Assembly (NCBI GenBank): GCA_002699025.1
Contig: PABA01000107.1
Location: 1-50,842, forward strand
Direction of reading: 5' to 3'
From: Sandaracinus sp.
GTDB taxonomy: Bacteria > Myxococcota_A > Polyangia > Polyangiales > Houyiibacteriaceae
DNA length: 50,842 bases
Made by a program: the position numbers and the translations under genes. Of this stretch, positions 1 through 8,741 are shown piece by piece. The notes beneath the pieces are model-generated. The model made no database searches. It was not told the origin of the DNA and saw only the letters and a list, made by a program, of their open reading frames with translations. How positions within the stretch are numbered: position 1 is the stretch's first letter; each line of letters opens with the position of its first letter.

Positions 1-146
1 GAGCCGGAGCGGGGTCCCGCGGGGCCCGTCCCCTCCCCCCGTGCCCGACGTGGGCAGCTCGACACGCAGACCACTCGGCGAGACCCGACGACCATGGAGA
101 CCGGCGGGCACGGGCAGGGGCACGGGCACGGGCAGGGGTTCTTTTC

Positions 147-155
147 TGGTACCAA
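147..155 (+). promoter_or_regulatory. extended -10 element, probable leaderless promoter of the permease/FG-GAP gene
   Basis: TGG followed by TACCAA (150-155) lies in a locally AT-rich patch inside otherwise GC-rich sequence, and ends 7 nt before ATG 163. The same arrangement recurs at many starts in this window. It favours ATG 163 over the upstream in-frame ATG 94. No clear -35 is seen. Confidence 0.45.
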
Positions 156-162
156 TCCCCCC

Positions 163-3100
163 ATGAAGCGTGACGCCAGGCTCGCCTGGGCCGTGCTCCT
201 CGTCCTCGGCCTCGCCGCCCTCTTCTGGGGCTGGAGCCGCGGCCCCGCGCTCAACGAGAAAGCGACCATGGCCGGCGAGGTCTCCCTCGACGCCATCGGC
301 TTCGACCAGGTCGTCGCCGTCCACGAGGACGACCCCTTCCTCCGCAAGGTCGGCGCCGTCGCCGTCAACTGGGCCGCCACCAACCGCGTCGGCATGACCT
401 TCGGCGTCCTCTTCGGCGCCGCCCTCATGACCCTCCTCGCCCTCATCGACCTCCGCCGCCTCCGCGGTCGCAGCCTCGGCGCGGGCGTCGGCGCCGGCCT
501 CGTCGGCATGGCCTCCGGCGCCCCCCTCGGCGTCTGCGTCAACTGCGCCGCCCCCATCGCCCAGGGCCTCGCCGCCGGCGGCAGCCGCCTCGAGACCACC
601 CTCGCCGCGATGATGGCCTCCCCCACCCTCAACGTCGTCGCCCTCCTCCTCCTCTTCACCCTCTTCCCCTTCCACGTCGCGGCCGTGAAGCTCGGCCTCA
701 CCCTCGTCCTCCTCCTCGCCGTCCTCCCCGCCCTCGCCCGCACCGTCCTCGCCGGCGAGCGCGACCGCTCCCTCACCCACGCCCTCCCCTCCCGCGAGGC
801 CGGCCCCCAGCCCCCCGCCTGGAGCGGTGGCGGCGCCCTCGACGGCGCCCGCTGGGTCGCCCACGCCTTCCTGAAGAACGGCTGGTTCGTCGCCAAGACC
901 ACCGTCCCCCTCATGCTCGCCGCCGGCCTCTTCGGCGCCCTCGTCGTCGTCCTCCTCCCCCTCGATCGGCTCCCGGAGATCGTCGCCGCCACCAGCCTCT
1001 CCGAGGCCCTCCTCTGGAGCCTCGCCCTCGCCCTCCTCGGCGCCGCCCTCCCCGTCCCCATCACCTTCGACGTCATCGTCTGCGCCGTCCTCTACGCCGC
1101 CGGCCTCCCCTTGCGCTTCGTCGCCGTCCTCCTCTTCACGCTCGGCGTCTACAGCGTCTACTCGGGCCTCGTGATCGGCCGGGGCATCTCGAAGCGCACG
1201 GCCCTCGTGCTCTTCGCCGCCGTCGCGGCCCTCGGCGTCGTCGCCGGCGACGTGACCCAGGCCTGGGCCAACGCCGCGCGCTCCTCCACGCTCGCCGCGC
1301 TCGACACCCTCGAAGGCGAGGAGCCCGGCTGGGCCGTCGCCCCGCCCGAGACGCGCCCCGTCGAGCTCCCGCGCCCGGCCTGGGAGCCGGTCGCCCCCGG
1401 CGTCGAGCGCCGCGCCGTCGCCTCGCTCCCCCGCGCCGAGGTCGACGAGGGCTTCACCGCCCTGGACGCCGCCGCGCTCGGCCTCGAGACCCCCGCGACC
1501 CTCACGCCCCTCCACATCGAATACCCCTTCGTCCAGGGCCGCGGACGCACCCTCGCCGCCGGCGACGTGCACGGCGACGGCCTCGACGACCTCGTCGTCG
1601 TCTCCGAGGCCGGCGTCGTCCTCCACGAGAACGCCGGCGGCACCTTCGGCGCGCGCCCCCTCGACCTCCCCGGCGTGCCCCTCTTCGCCGCGCTCGTCGA
1701 CCTCGACGCCGACGGCGCCCTCGACCTCTACGTGGGCGGGCTCCGAGGCGACCGCTGGCTCCCCGGCGACGGTGAGGGCGGCTTCGGCGAGGCGCGCGAG
1801 CTCCTCGTCGACGGGCGCTGGGTGGCGGCCGCCGGGTTCGCCGACCTCGACGCCGACGGCGACCTCGACGCCATCACCAGCCGCTGGTCGCCAGCCTGGC
1901 GCGGCCCCTGGAAGACCGCCGAGGCATCCAGCGACGTGCTCCTCCGCAACGACGGCGCCGGCCGGTTCACGCCCGAGCCCCTCCCGAGCCTCCCGGGGGC
2001 GGGCACGGCCGTGCTCCTCCACGACCTCGACGCCGACGGCCGCCTCGACGCCCTCGTCGGCCACGACTTCGCGCCCCCCGAGGGCGTCTACCGCGCGACC
2101 GACGCGGGCTTCGAGCGCGCCCCGGCGCTCCTCCCGGCGTCCACCCGCGACACCATGGGCATCGCCGCGGCGGACGTGGACGGCGACCTCGAGGAGGAGC
2201 TCTTCTTCGTCGACATCGCCCACGGCCACGGCGACGACCCCTACACCGGCGGGCGCGTCGAGGTGGAGGACGCCTGCGCCTGGATCGACGACCCGAGCTG
2301 CGCCGAGGACGCGCGCCTCACCCGCGCCTACCTCGCCGCGCGCCGCCAGCTCGACGTCGACGCCTGCGCCCTCTGGCCCGACTCGAACGCCTGCCGCGCC
2401 GCCTTCTTCCTCGGCACGGCGCATCGCTTCGAGGGCGACGAGGCCTGCCGCTTCCCGGCCGGCTGGGGCCTCTACCGCGGCCTCTGCGCGCAGAACGTGC
2501 AGGAGCCCTTCCAGCCGAGCGCCGCCGCCCGCCAGGCGCGCCCACCGCAGCGCCGGGGCGGCAACCTGCTGCTCGACCGCGGCGAGGAGGGCTGGCGCGA
2601 GGCCACCCCGCCGGCGCTCGCGCACACCGGCTGGACCTGGCAGCCGCGCTTCGTCGACGTGGACGGGGATGGCGACCAGGACCTCTTCGTCGCGACGGGC
2701 ACCCCCTCCGCCGTCGCGCGCCGCGAGAGCAACGCGCTCTTCCTGCGGGAGGGCGAGGGCTGGGAGGACGCCACCGAGCGCCTCGGGCTCCTCGACCGAC
2801 GCCCGACCGCGAACGCCGTCTGGATCGACCTCGAAGGCGACGGCGACCCGGACCTCGTCTCCCTGCCCATCCACGGCCCGCTCCAGGTGCGCCGCAACGA
2901 CCTCGGCGGGCAGCGCCTCGCCATCGGCCTCCGGGACGAGCGTGGCGGGCCCGGCGTGATGGCGCGGGTGCGCGTCGAGACCGAGGCGGGCATGCAGCTC
3001 CACGTCGTGCGCGCGAGCGGCGGCTACCTCTCCTTCGACGGCCTCACGCTCCACGTCGGCCTCGGCGACGTCAGCGGGGCGACCCGCATCGACGTCTCCT

Positions 3101-3411
3101 GGCCCGACGGAGCGGAGAGCGCCTACCCGGGCCCCTTCCCCGCCGGCCACCGCTACCGCCTGACCCACCCCGGCTACGCGCCGCCGACGTCCCCGGGCCC
3201 CGAAGTCGACGAGGGAGGCGGTGCCGACGCGGCGGGAGACGCCGACGCGGCGGGAGACGCCGACGCGGTGGGGGACGCCGACGCGGGGGGAGACGCCGCG
3301 GACGCGGGCTCCGGAGGCGACGACGCCGCCGAGGCCACGAGGGCCGACGCCGACGCGGACGCCGCGGCCGACCGGGAAGCCGACTCCGCGCCCTCGAATC
3401 CGGCACACTGA
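163..3411 (+). CDS. Permease (DUF318/SO_0444-like) fused to FG-GAP/VCBS repeats and an ASPIC/UnbV domain
   Basis: A 1,082-residue fusion from ATG 163; an in-frame ATG at 94 would add 23 His/Gly-rich residues, but the AT-rich -10-like patch before 163 argues for the later start. The first ~380 residues are hydrophobic with about eight membrane segments and contain GVCVNCAAPIAQGL followed by ASPTLN, the position where metal/organoarsenical permeases of this superfamily carry CSCG and ATPQT motifs. After the last membrane segment come about seven acidic repeats of the FG-GAP/VCBS type (such as VDLDADGALDLYVG and VDVDGDGDQDLFVATG), expected to bind calcium and fold as a beta-propeller outside the membrane, then an ASPIC/UnbV-like domain and an Asp/Ala tail. 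The domain assignments are by motif; transport substrate is unknown, with metal or metalloid efflux a guess from the family. The fusion itself is unusual. Confidence 0.75.
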   Translation: MKRDARLAWAVLLVLGLAALFWGWSRGPALNEKATMAGEVSLDAIGFDQVVAVHEDDPFLRKVGAVAVNWAATNRVGMTFGVLFGAALMTLLALIDLRRLRGRSLGAGVGAGLVGMASGAPLGVCVNCAAPIAQGLAAGGSRLETTLAAMMASPTLNVVALLLLFTLFPFHVAAVKLGLTLVLLLAVLPALARTVLAGERDRSLTHALPSREAGPQPPAWSGGGALDGARWVAHAFLKNGWFVAKTTVPLMLAAGLFGALVVVLLPLDRLPEIVAATSLSEALLWSLALALLGAALPVPITFDVIVCAVLYAAGLPLRFVAVLLFTLGVYSVYSGLVIGRGISKRTALVLFAAVAALGVVAGDVTQAWANAARSSTLAALDTLEGEEPGWAVAPPETRPVELPRPAWEPVAPGVERRAVASLPRAEVDEGFTALDAAALGLETPATLTPLHIEYPFVQGRGRTLAAGDVHGDGLDDLVVVSEAGVVLHENAGGTFGARPLDLPGVPLFAALVDLDADGALDLYVGGLRGDRWLPGDGEGGFGEARELLVDGRWVAAAGFADLDADGDLDAITSRWSPAWRGPWKTAEASSDVLLRNDGAGRFTPEPLPSLPGAGTAVLLHDLDADGRLDALVGHDFAPPEGVYRATDAGFERAPALLPASTRDTMGIAAADVDGDLEEELFFVDIAHGHGDDPYTGGRVEVEDACAWIDDPSCAEDARLTRAYLAARRQLDVDACALWPDSNACRAAFFLGTAHRFEGDEACRFPAGWGLYRGLCAQNVQEPFQPSAAARQARPPQRRGGNLLLDRGEEGWREATPPALAHTGWTWQPRFVDVDGDGDQDLFVATGTPSAVARRESNALFLREGEGWEDATERLGLLDRRPTANAVWIDLEGDGDPDLVSLPIHGPLQVRRNDLGGQRLAIGLRDERGGPGVMARVRVETEAGMQLHVVRASGGYLSFDGLTLHVGLGDVSGATRIDVSWPDGAESAYPGPFPAGHRYRLTHPGYAPPTSPGPEVDEGGGADAAGDADAAGDADAVGDADAGGDAADAGSGGDDAAEATRADADADAAADREADSAPSNPAH
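3223..3294 (+). repeat. four 18-bp tandem units coding a GDADA-type tail
   Basis: Four consecutive 18-bp units starting at 3223, 3241, 3259 and 3277, the first two identical, encode the Asp/Ala/Gly-rich C-terminal tail of the permease/FG-GAP protein. The acidic low-complexity tail continues to the stop. Slippage expansion is the simple explanation. Confidence 0.85.
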
Positions 3412-3418
3412 GCCGCCC

Positions 3419-3925
3419 ATGCTCTCCGCGCTCCAGCACCTGAGCGACGCCGTCACGGACACCGCCACCGGCTGGGTCGCCGACTCGGCCCGCGGCGGCC
3501 CCGGCGCCCCCGCCCTGGCCATCGTCGCGGCCGCCCTCGTCGGCGTGCTCGTCTACGCCCACCACCGGCGAGCCCGCCGCCGCGCCCATGCGCGCCGCCG
3601 CCTCGCGCGCCAGCTCGACCGCCGCTACGGGCCCCTCCACGCGCTCCGGATCGAGCTCGACGCCGGAGCCGATCCCGCTTCCATCGCCCGCCGCGCCGCC
3701 GAGATCCTCGCGACGACCCGCTCCCTCGCCGAGGGCGACGCCGACGCGAGCCCGATCCACGCCTTCGCCGCCGACCCCGAAGGGGCCTTCCCGCGCGACG
3801 CCCTCGACGCCCTCCTCGCGCCGCTCTCCGAGCTCGACGCGCGCCATCGGCGCCTGGTCGCGGGCGAGCCCGAGCCGCCGGCGGAGGGGCCGAACGACCC
3901 GCCGGGCGGGGAGCTCGTGCGGTAG
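3419..3925 (+). CDS. small single-pass membrane protein, unknown function
   Basis: A 168-residue protein starting 7 bp after the stop of the permease/FG-GAP gene, so probably cotranscribed with it. It has one clear membrane segment at about residues 33-50 (ALAIVAAALVGVLVYAHH), followed at once by a very Arg-rich stretch, which predicts the C-terminal part in the cytoplasm. The remaining ~110 residues are helical-looking and acidic, with no motif I recognise. The frame is open further upstream to 3221, but that stretch overlaps the preceding gene's acidic repeats and is rejected. Whether it assists the upstream permease cannot be told from sequence. Confidence 0.6.
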   Translation: MLSALQHLSDAVTDTATGWVADSARGGPGAPALAIVAAALVGVLVYAHHRRARRRAHARRRLARQLDRRYGPLHALRIELDAGADPASIARRAAEILATTRSLAEGDADASPIHAFAADPEGAFPRDALDALLAPLSELDARHRRLVAGEPEPPAEGPNDPPGGELVR

Positions 3926-3952
3926 CGACGGGGCCCGCTGGCGTCGCGACCG

Positions 3953-3961
3953 TGCTAAGCC
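3953..3961 (+). promoter_or_regulatory. extended -10 element before the kinase gene
   Basis: TGC-TAAGCC (hexamer 3956-3961) ends 6 nt before the GTG at 3968. There is no Shine-Dalgarno sequence in the space, which fits a leaderless or near-leaderless transcript and supports the GTG start over ATG 3977. Confidence 0.45.
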
Positions 3962-3967
3962 CGCCCC

Positions 3968-6900
3968 GTGGGGGAGATGCGCGACCAGCTACCCGGCGGC
4001 TACCGCCTGAGCGAGGAGCTCGGGCGCGGGGGCGTCGGCACGGTCTACGCCGGGACGGGACCCGACGGCGCCGAGGTCGCCATCAAGGTCGCCGAGCCGC
4101 GCGAAGGCGTCGTCCGCGCCGAGTGGCTCCGCCGCGAGGCCTCCCTCGCCGCCCGCCTCCGCCACCCGCACATCGTCCAGCTCCTCCACACGGGCACCAC
4201 CGCCGATGGCCGACCCTTCCTCGTCTACGAGCGCGTCCACGGCGCCTCCGTCGAGGCCCGCGCCGACACGCTCACCACCGAGGAGATCGCCGCCCTCGGC
4301 GCCACCCTCTTCGAGGCCCTCGCCTACGCCCACGACGCCGGCGTCCTCCACCTCGACGTCAGCCCGGGCAACCTCCTCCTCCGCGACGCGGACCACGCCC
4401 TCCGCCTCACGGATTTCGGCCTCGCCACGCCGCGCGACCGCTCCCGCAGCCGCCAGCGCGCCCTCGTCGCCGGCACCCCCGGCTACCTGAGCCCCGAGCA
4501 GGCCCTCGGCGGCGGCGGCGTCAGCCCGCGCTCCGACCTCTTCGGCGCCGGCGCCGTCCTCTACCGCCTCATCGCCGGCTTCCCGCCCCACTTCGGCCCG
4601 GACAGCACGGAGATCATCCGCCACACCCTCTACGGCGAGCCTCTCCCCCTCAAGCCCCGCGCCGGCCTCTACTTCGGCCCCGGCCTCTGCGCGCTCGTGG
4701 AGCGCCTCATCGCCCGCGATCCGGAGCGCCGCCCGCCCTCCGCCGACGCCGCCCTGGCGCTCTGGCAGGAGGCCTGCGCCGAGCGCATCTCCCACGCCGG
4801 CGACCCGCACGAGCCGACGCCCGCCTTCGGCCTCGACCGCGGTGAGGTCGCCGAGACCCTCGAGCGGGAGCCCGCCCCGACGCGCCCCTACGCCCCGCGG
4901 GGCGCGCCCACGCTGCCCCACAAGAGCGCCCCGCGGCCCGCGCGCACCGACGAGCTCCCCACGGCCGCCGAGCGGGCCCCGACCCCGCACGTGCCCCTCA
5001 CGCGGCCCTCCCTCCCGCTCCCGGAGGGCGTCGACGAGGCGGTGCTCGCGCGCCTCCCGCCCCGCCACTCCGGAGGCCTCGTGCGCCTCGTCGGCGCGGC
5101 CGGCAGCGGACGCTCGACCGCGATGCAGCAGGTGATCGCCGCGCTTCACCGCGCCGACGTCCCGGTCGCGTGGATCACCGGCCGCCGCGGCGAGCCCACG
5201 CCCCCGCTCGAGGCCCTCGCCGGGCTCGTGCTGCAGCTCGCTGGAGCGGACGGCGGCCCGCCCTGGGCCTCCGCCGAGCGCCTCAGCGCCCGCCTCGAGC
5301 GGGCCGGCGCAGGCGAGCTCCGGGCCGGCCGGGAAGCCCTGGTCGCCGGCCTCCTCGGCACGGCCCGCCGCGCGGACCTCGGCGGCGCGCGCCTCGAGCT
5401 CTTCCGCATCGTCCAGCTCCTCCGCCCGCCGGGCCGCCCCCTCGTCTTCTGCATCGACGACGCCGACACGCTCGACGCGGCCAGCCGCAGCGTGCTCGAG
5501 GACCTCGCCGCCGTGGACGTGGGGGTGCTCCTCGTCGAAGAGCGCGACGCCCCGGCAGCCGAGGCGGCCGAGCCCCGCGACCCGAACGTCGTCACGGTGC
5601 CCTCCCTCGATCCGCCCCTCGCCGATCGGCTCCTCACCGGGGGCGCCCCCCCGGACGAGGTCGGCGCGCGCCTCGACGCGCTCCTCGCCCGGCGCACCCC
5701 CGCCGAGCGCCGCGTGCTGGCCGCCGCCGCGCTCTTCCGGGGGGACGCCCCGCGCCGCGCCCTCGCCGCCCTCGCCGCCGAGGAGGGCGGCGCCGCCGAG
5801 GTCGTGACCCAGCTCGAGGTCCGCGGCCTGCTCCGCTCCGTCGTCGCCCCGGCCTCCCCGATCGAGCCCCGCGTCCGCCTCGCCTGCCCCGGCCTCGTCC
5901 GTCGCGCCCTCCCGACGGGCGAGGAGGCCCGCGCGCTCGCCCGACGCGCCGCCCGCTGGCTCTCCCGCGAGAGCCTCGATCCGGGCCACGCCGTCCTCCT
6001 GCGCATCGCCGACTTCGCCACCGCCAGCGACGACCTCCTCCTCGCCGCCTTCGCCGCCGCCGAGGCGGGCCGGCGCGCCGCCGTCGCCGACGACCCGAGC
6101 GCCGCCACCAGCCTCGCCCGCGCCCTCGAGCTCGCCGAGCGCGCCCCCGGCGCCATCGACGAGGCCGGTGTCTGGGTCGAGCTCGCCGACGAGCACCTCC
6201 GCCGCGGCGATCACGAGGCCGCCGAAGAGGCCGCCCTCCGCGCCCTCGAGACCAGCTCTGCTCGCCGCGAGGTCCTCCGCGCCCGCGCCCTCCGCCTCGC
6301 CGCCCGCGCCGCCTCCGATCGCGGCGCCAGCGCCCTCGCCCTCACCCGGCTCGAAGAGGCCATCGCCCTCCTCGAGCCCGACGGCGATCCCATGGAGCTC
6401 GCCCTCGCCCACTCGAGCCTCGGCTGGCAGCTCGGCTACGTGCTCGACCGGAACGCCGAGGGCATCGCCCACGGCCGGCGCGCCCTCGAGGTCGCCGCGC
6501 GCATCGACGCCCCCGCCTTCCAGGCCCAGCTCTGCGGCCGCCTCGGCGCCAACCAGCTCCGGGCCGGCGACTGGGACGGCCAGCTCGGCACCAACCTCCG
6601 CGACCTCGGCCTCAGCCTCCTCGCCGGCGACGTCCAGGGCGTCATGCGCGCCCACATCAACGTCGGCGTCTGCCACACGAACCGCGGCCTGCTCGCCCTC
6701 GCCCGCGCCCACACCGAGGAGGGGGCGCGCCTCGCCGCCGCCCACGGCGCGCGCATCGCCGAGATGATCGCCGAGAACAACCTCGCGATGCTCGCCGCCG
6801 ACGAAGGCCGCCTCGCCGACGCCCGCGCCCACGTCGCGCGCTCCCTCGACCGCGCCCGCGAGCGGGGCCTGCCGGGGCTCGCCGAGACCTGGGCCGTGCT

Positions 6901-7240
6901 CGTCCGCGTCGCGCTCGAGGAGGGCCAGGCGGACGAGGCCCGGGAGGCCGCCCGGAAGGTCCGCGAGGTCGCCCGCGCCTCCGAGCGGACCCTCGCCGCC
7001 CGCGTGGAGGCGCGCCTCGACGCGGGCGGCGCCCGGGACGCGCTCCGCGCCACGCTCGCGGAGGTCGTCGACGATCCTTACGAGCGCGCGACGACCCGGC
7101 TCGCCCTCGCCGCCGCCGAGCGCGCCGCCGGCGACGCGGCGACGGCCACGCGGCTCGAGGCGGAGGCCGACGCCGCCCTCGAGGCCCTCGGCGCCGACCC
7201 GGCTCTCGAGCGCCGGCGCTGGGCCCCGAGCCTCCGCTGA
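3968..7240 (+). CDS. Ser/Thr protein kinase-ATPase-TPR fusion protein
   Basis: 1,090 residues from GTG 3968 (1,087 from ATG 3977). Residues ~10-270 are a Hanks-type kinase: glycine loop GRGGVG (19-24), ATP lysine K40 in VAIKV, catalytic loop HLDVSPGN (128-135), DFG (149-151) and SPE in place of APE (175-177). The loop is atypical: HRD has become HLD and the usual Lys two residues after the catalytic Asp is Ser. A Pro-rich linker leads to an ATPase module whose P-loop reads GAAGSGRST (376-384), with Arg where Walker A normally has Lys, and a good Walker B (LVFCIDDAD, ~492-500). The last ~500 residues are Ala/Leu-rich TPR-like helices. No membrane segment is seen, so it is probably a soluble STAND-like signalling protein. 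Kinase activity is plausible; ATPase activity is uncertain. Confidence 0.85.
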   Translation: MGEMRDQLPGGYRLSEELGRGGVGTVYAGTGPDGAEVAIKVAEPREGVVRAEWLRREASLAARLRHPHIVQLLHTGTTADGRPFLVYERVHGASVEARADTLTTEEIAALGATLFEALAYAHDAGVLHLDVSPGNLLLRDADHALRLTDFGLATPRDRSRSRQRALVAGTPGYLSPEQALGGGGVSPRSDLFGAGAVLYRLIAGFPPHFGPDSTEIIRHTLYGEPLPLKPRAGLYFGPGLCALVERLIARDPERRPPSADAALALWQEACAERISHAGDPHEPTPAFGLDRGEVAETLEREPAPTRPYAPRGAPTLPHKSAPRPARTDELPTAAERAPTPHVPLTRPSLPLPEGVDEAVLARLPPRHSGGLVRLVGAAGSGRSTAMQQVIAALHRADVPVAWITGRRGEPTPPLEALAGLVLQLAGADGGPPWASAERLSARLERAGAGELRAGREALVAGLLGTARRADLGGARLELFRIVQLLRPPGRPLVFCIDDADTLDAASRSVLEDLAAVDVGVLLVEERDAPAAEAAEPRDPNVVTVPSLDPPLADRLLTGGAPPDEVGARLDALLARRTPAERRVLAAAALFRGDAPRRALAALAAEEGGAAEVVTQLEVRGLLRSVVAPASPIEPRVRLACPGLVRRALPTGEEARALARRAARWLSRESLDPGHAVLLRIADFATASDDLLLAAFAAAEAGRRAAVADDPSAATSLARALELAERAPGAIDEAGVWVELADEHLRRGDHEAAEEAALRALETSSARREVLRARALRLAARAASDRGASALALTRLEEAIALLEPDGDPMELALAHSSLGWQLGYVLDRNAEGIAHGRRALEVAARIDAPAFQAQLCGRLGANQLRAGDWDGQLGTNLRDLGLSLLAGDVQGVMRAHINVGVCHTNRGLLALARAHTEEGARLAAAHGARIAEMIAENNLAMLAADEGRLADARAHVARSLDRARERGLPGLAETWAVLVRVALEEGQADEAREAARKVREVARASERTLAARVEARLDAGGARDALRATLAEVVDDPYERATTRLALAAAERAAGDAATATRLEAEADAALEALGADPALERRRWAPSLR

Positions 7241-7260
7241 CCCCGAAGCCGGCTTCGGGG
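7241..7260. terminator. perfect 20-bp palindrome between convergent genes
   Basis: CCCCGAAGCCGGCTTCGGGG begins directly after the kinase stop codon (7238-7240) and 45 bp past the stop of the convergent glyoxalase II gene. It could form a very stable hairpin in either transcript. No T-tract follows on either strand, so it may protect 3' ends or act with Rho rather than as a classical intrinsic terminator. Confidence 0.55.
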
Positions 7261-7304
7261 AGGAGCTGCTCCGCGAGCCCCCCGGCCCGCCCGGGGACGC
7301 GCGC

Positions 7305-8177
7305 TCAGCCGATCGGCAGCGCCGAGTCCGGGATCGCCTCGTAGTCCTTCCGGTCCTTCAGCGCCCGGGTCGCCGCGAAGACCGCCACCGGCGTGCTCAG
7401 GTCCCGCTCCGGGAAGGCCTCCGCGACCTTCGCCTTCAAGGTCGCCGAGTGGTGCCGCAGGAACGGGTTCGTCGCCCGCTCCTCCGCGATGGTGCTCGGC
7501 ACCGTGCAGCCCCCCTTCGCCCGGAGCGCCCACGCCGCCCGGATCCGCTCCGCCAGCGCCTCGTTGTCCGGCTCCACGCTCCACGCGAAGCGCAGGTTCG
7601 CCTGCGTGTACTCGTGCGCGCAGCAGACCCGCGTCCCGCCCTCGAGCTCCGCCAGCCGCTCGAGGCTCCGGTGCATCTTCTCCGGCGGCCCATCGAAGAG
7701 GTAGCCGCAGCCCCCCGCGAACATCGTGTCCCCGCAGAACACCGCGTCGCTCGCCACGAAGCTCACGTGCCCATCGATGTGCCCCTCCGTGAGCATCACC
7801 TTCGCCTCCACCTTCCCGATCCGGGCCACGTCCCCCTCGTCGACCCCGCGGGTCAGGCCGGGCACGTCCTTCGCCTTCTTCGCCGGCCCGAACACCTCGA
7901 GCCCCTCGAGCTTCCCGCGCTTCTGCAGGTCCGCGTTCACGCCGATGTGATCCCAATGCGTGTGCGTGTTCCACACCGCCTTCAGCTCGATGCCCTTCGC
8001 CGCGCAATAGTCGAGCACCTCGCCGGCCCCCGGGCCGTCCACCGCGGCCCCCGCCCCGGTGGCCGTACACACGGCCAGCCAGATCAGGTTGTCCCGCGCG
8101 GCCGGGATCTGGTGGATCTCGAGCGCCCCATCCGCCGTGCGGAAGGGCGCGCGAGGCTCGGTCACGACGTGCTGCAT
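7305..8177 (-). CDS. gloB: hydroxyacylglutathione hydrolase (glyoxalase II)
   Basis: 290 residues of the metallo-beta-lactamase fold. The metal motif reads THTHWDH (after AVWN), followed by GHIDGH, CGDTMFAGGCGYLFDG and CCAHEYT, which is the glyoxalase II pattern including the residues that hold the glutathione thioester. It hydrolyses S-lactoylglutathione to D-lactate and glutathione in methylglyoxal detoxification. The N-terminus (IHQIPAARDNLIWL) matches the family start. I choose ATG 8177 rather than 8186 because a -10-like TACGAT overlaps the upstream ATG and sits 7 nt before 8177. The frame stays open far upstream through the antisense of the next genes, but that extension is not a gene. 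It stands alone, convergent with the kinase gene. Confidence 0.9.
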   Translation of the reverse strand: MQHVVTEPRAPFRTADGALEIHQIPAARDNLIWLAVCTATGAGAAVDGPGAGEVLDYCAAKGIELKAVWNTHTHWDHIGVNADLQKRGKLEGLEVFGPAKKAKDVPGLTRGVDEGDVARIGKVEAKVMLTEGHIDGHVSFVASDAVFCGDTMFAGGCGYLFDGPPEKMHRSLERLAELEGGTRVCCAHEYTQANLRFAWSVEPDNEALAERIRAAWALRAKGGCTVPSTIAEERATNPFLRHHSATLKAKVAEAFPERDLSTPVAVFAATRALKDRKDYEAIPDSALPIG

Positions 8178-8184
8178 GGGCGGC

Positions 8185-8190
8185 ATCGTA
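8185..8190 (-). promoter_or_regulatory. -10-like hexamer before gloB
   Basis: TACGAT on the minus strand ends 7 nt before ATG 8177, with no Shine-Dalgarno sequence between. Consistent with the leaderless pattern of the window. Confidence 0.35.
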
Positions 8191-8306
8191 GTACACGCCA
8201 CCGGGGTTGGAGAGGGGCCGCTCCCTTCGCGCATCGCTCCCGGCACCGGCCCCGCGAAGCGCCCTCGGTGGCCCACCCGACACGGCCTTCCGCTCGCCGA
8301 CCACCC

Positions 8307-8315
8307 TGCTACCTT
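8307..8315 (+). promoter_or_regulatory. extended -10 element before the TerB-like gene
   Basis: TGC-TACCTT (hexamer 8310-8315) ends 6 nt before ATG 8322. It matches the TANNNT consensus of leaderless promoters and has the TGn extension. Confidence 0.45.
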
Positions 8316-8321
8316 CGCTCC

Positions 8322-8741
8322 ATGAGCACCGACCTCGACGCCGCCCGCACGAGCTGGGCCGAGCTCGACGCCGTCGACGACACGCTCGTCCAGGCCGTCG
8401 CCGCCGCCTTCGCGCTCGTCGCCACCGCCGACCGCGAGCTCGCCGACGCCGAGGTCGACCGCTTCCTCCAGGTGCTCGCGGACGACCCGGCCTTCGAGGC
8501 CGTCGACGCGAGCGCCATCGGGCCCCAGTTCCGCGCGCTCGCCCAGGCCGTCCTGGACCGGCCCGAGGAGGGCTGGCTGGTCGCCCTCTCGCGCCTCCAG
8601 AAGGTCGAGCCCGAGCGCATCGACCACGTCATCCGCGCCGCCCAGATCGCCATCGTCGCCGACGGCGCGCTCCACCCGCAGGAGGAGGCCGCCCTCCGCC
8701 GCATCTGCGAGGCCCTCGGCATCGACCCCGACGCCGCGTAG
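8322..8741 (+). CDS. TerB-like (tellurite-resistance TerB/DjlA-N type) protein
   Basis: A 139-residue all-helical acidic protein. The end (IRAAQIAIVADGALHPQEEA, then a short helix ending GIDPDAA) has the D-G-x-hydrophobic-x-x-E-E pattern seen in TerB-like domains, where paired acidic residues are thought to bind metal. An earlier, weaker copy (VATADRELADAEVDRF) has the same shape, so the fold may be a pseudo-duplication. It is monocistronic by spacing: 144 bp separate it from uvrA. Function is unknown; TerB domains occur in stress and envelope-associated proteins. The family call is by motif only. Confidence 0.6.
   Translation: MSTDLDAARTSWAELDAVDDTLVQAVAAAFALVATADRELADAEVDRFLQVLADDPAFEAVDASAIGPQFRALAQAVLDRPEEGWLVALSRLQKVEPERIDHVIRAAQIAIVADGALHPQEEAALRRICEALGIDPDAA

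Noticed and set aside
3989-6832. 947-codon minus-strand frame opposite the kinase gene
   Set aside because: Gly/Glu/Ala-rich composition typical of antisense frames in GC-rich DNA; the plus strand has kinase motifs.
7966-7985. TGTTCCACACCGCC as a parS-like site
   Set aside because: Only the left half resembles parS; the right half of the palindrome is absent, and it lies within gloB.
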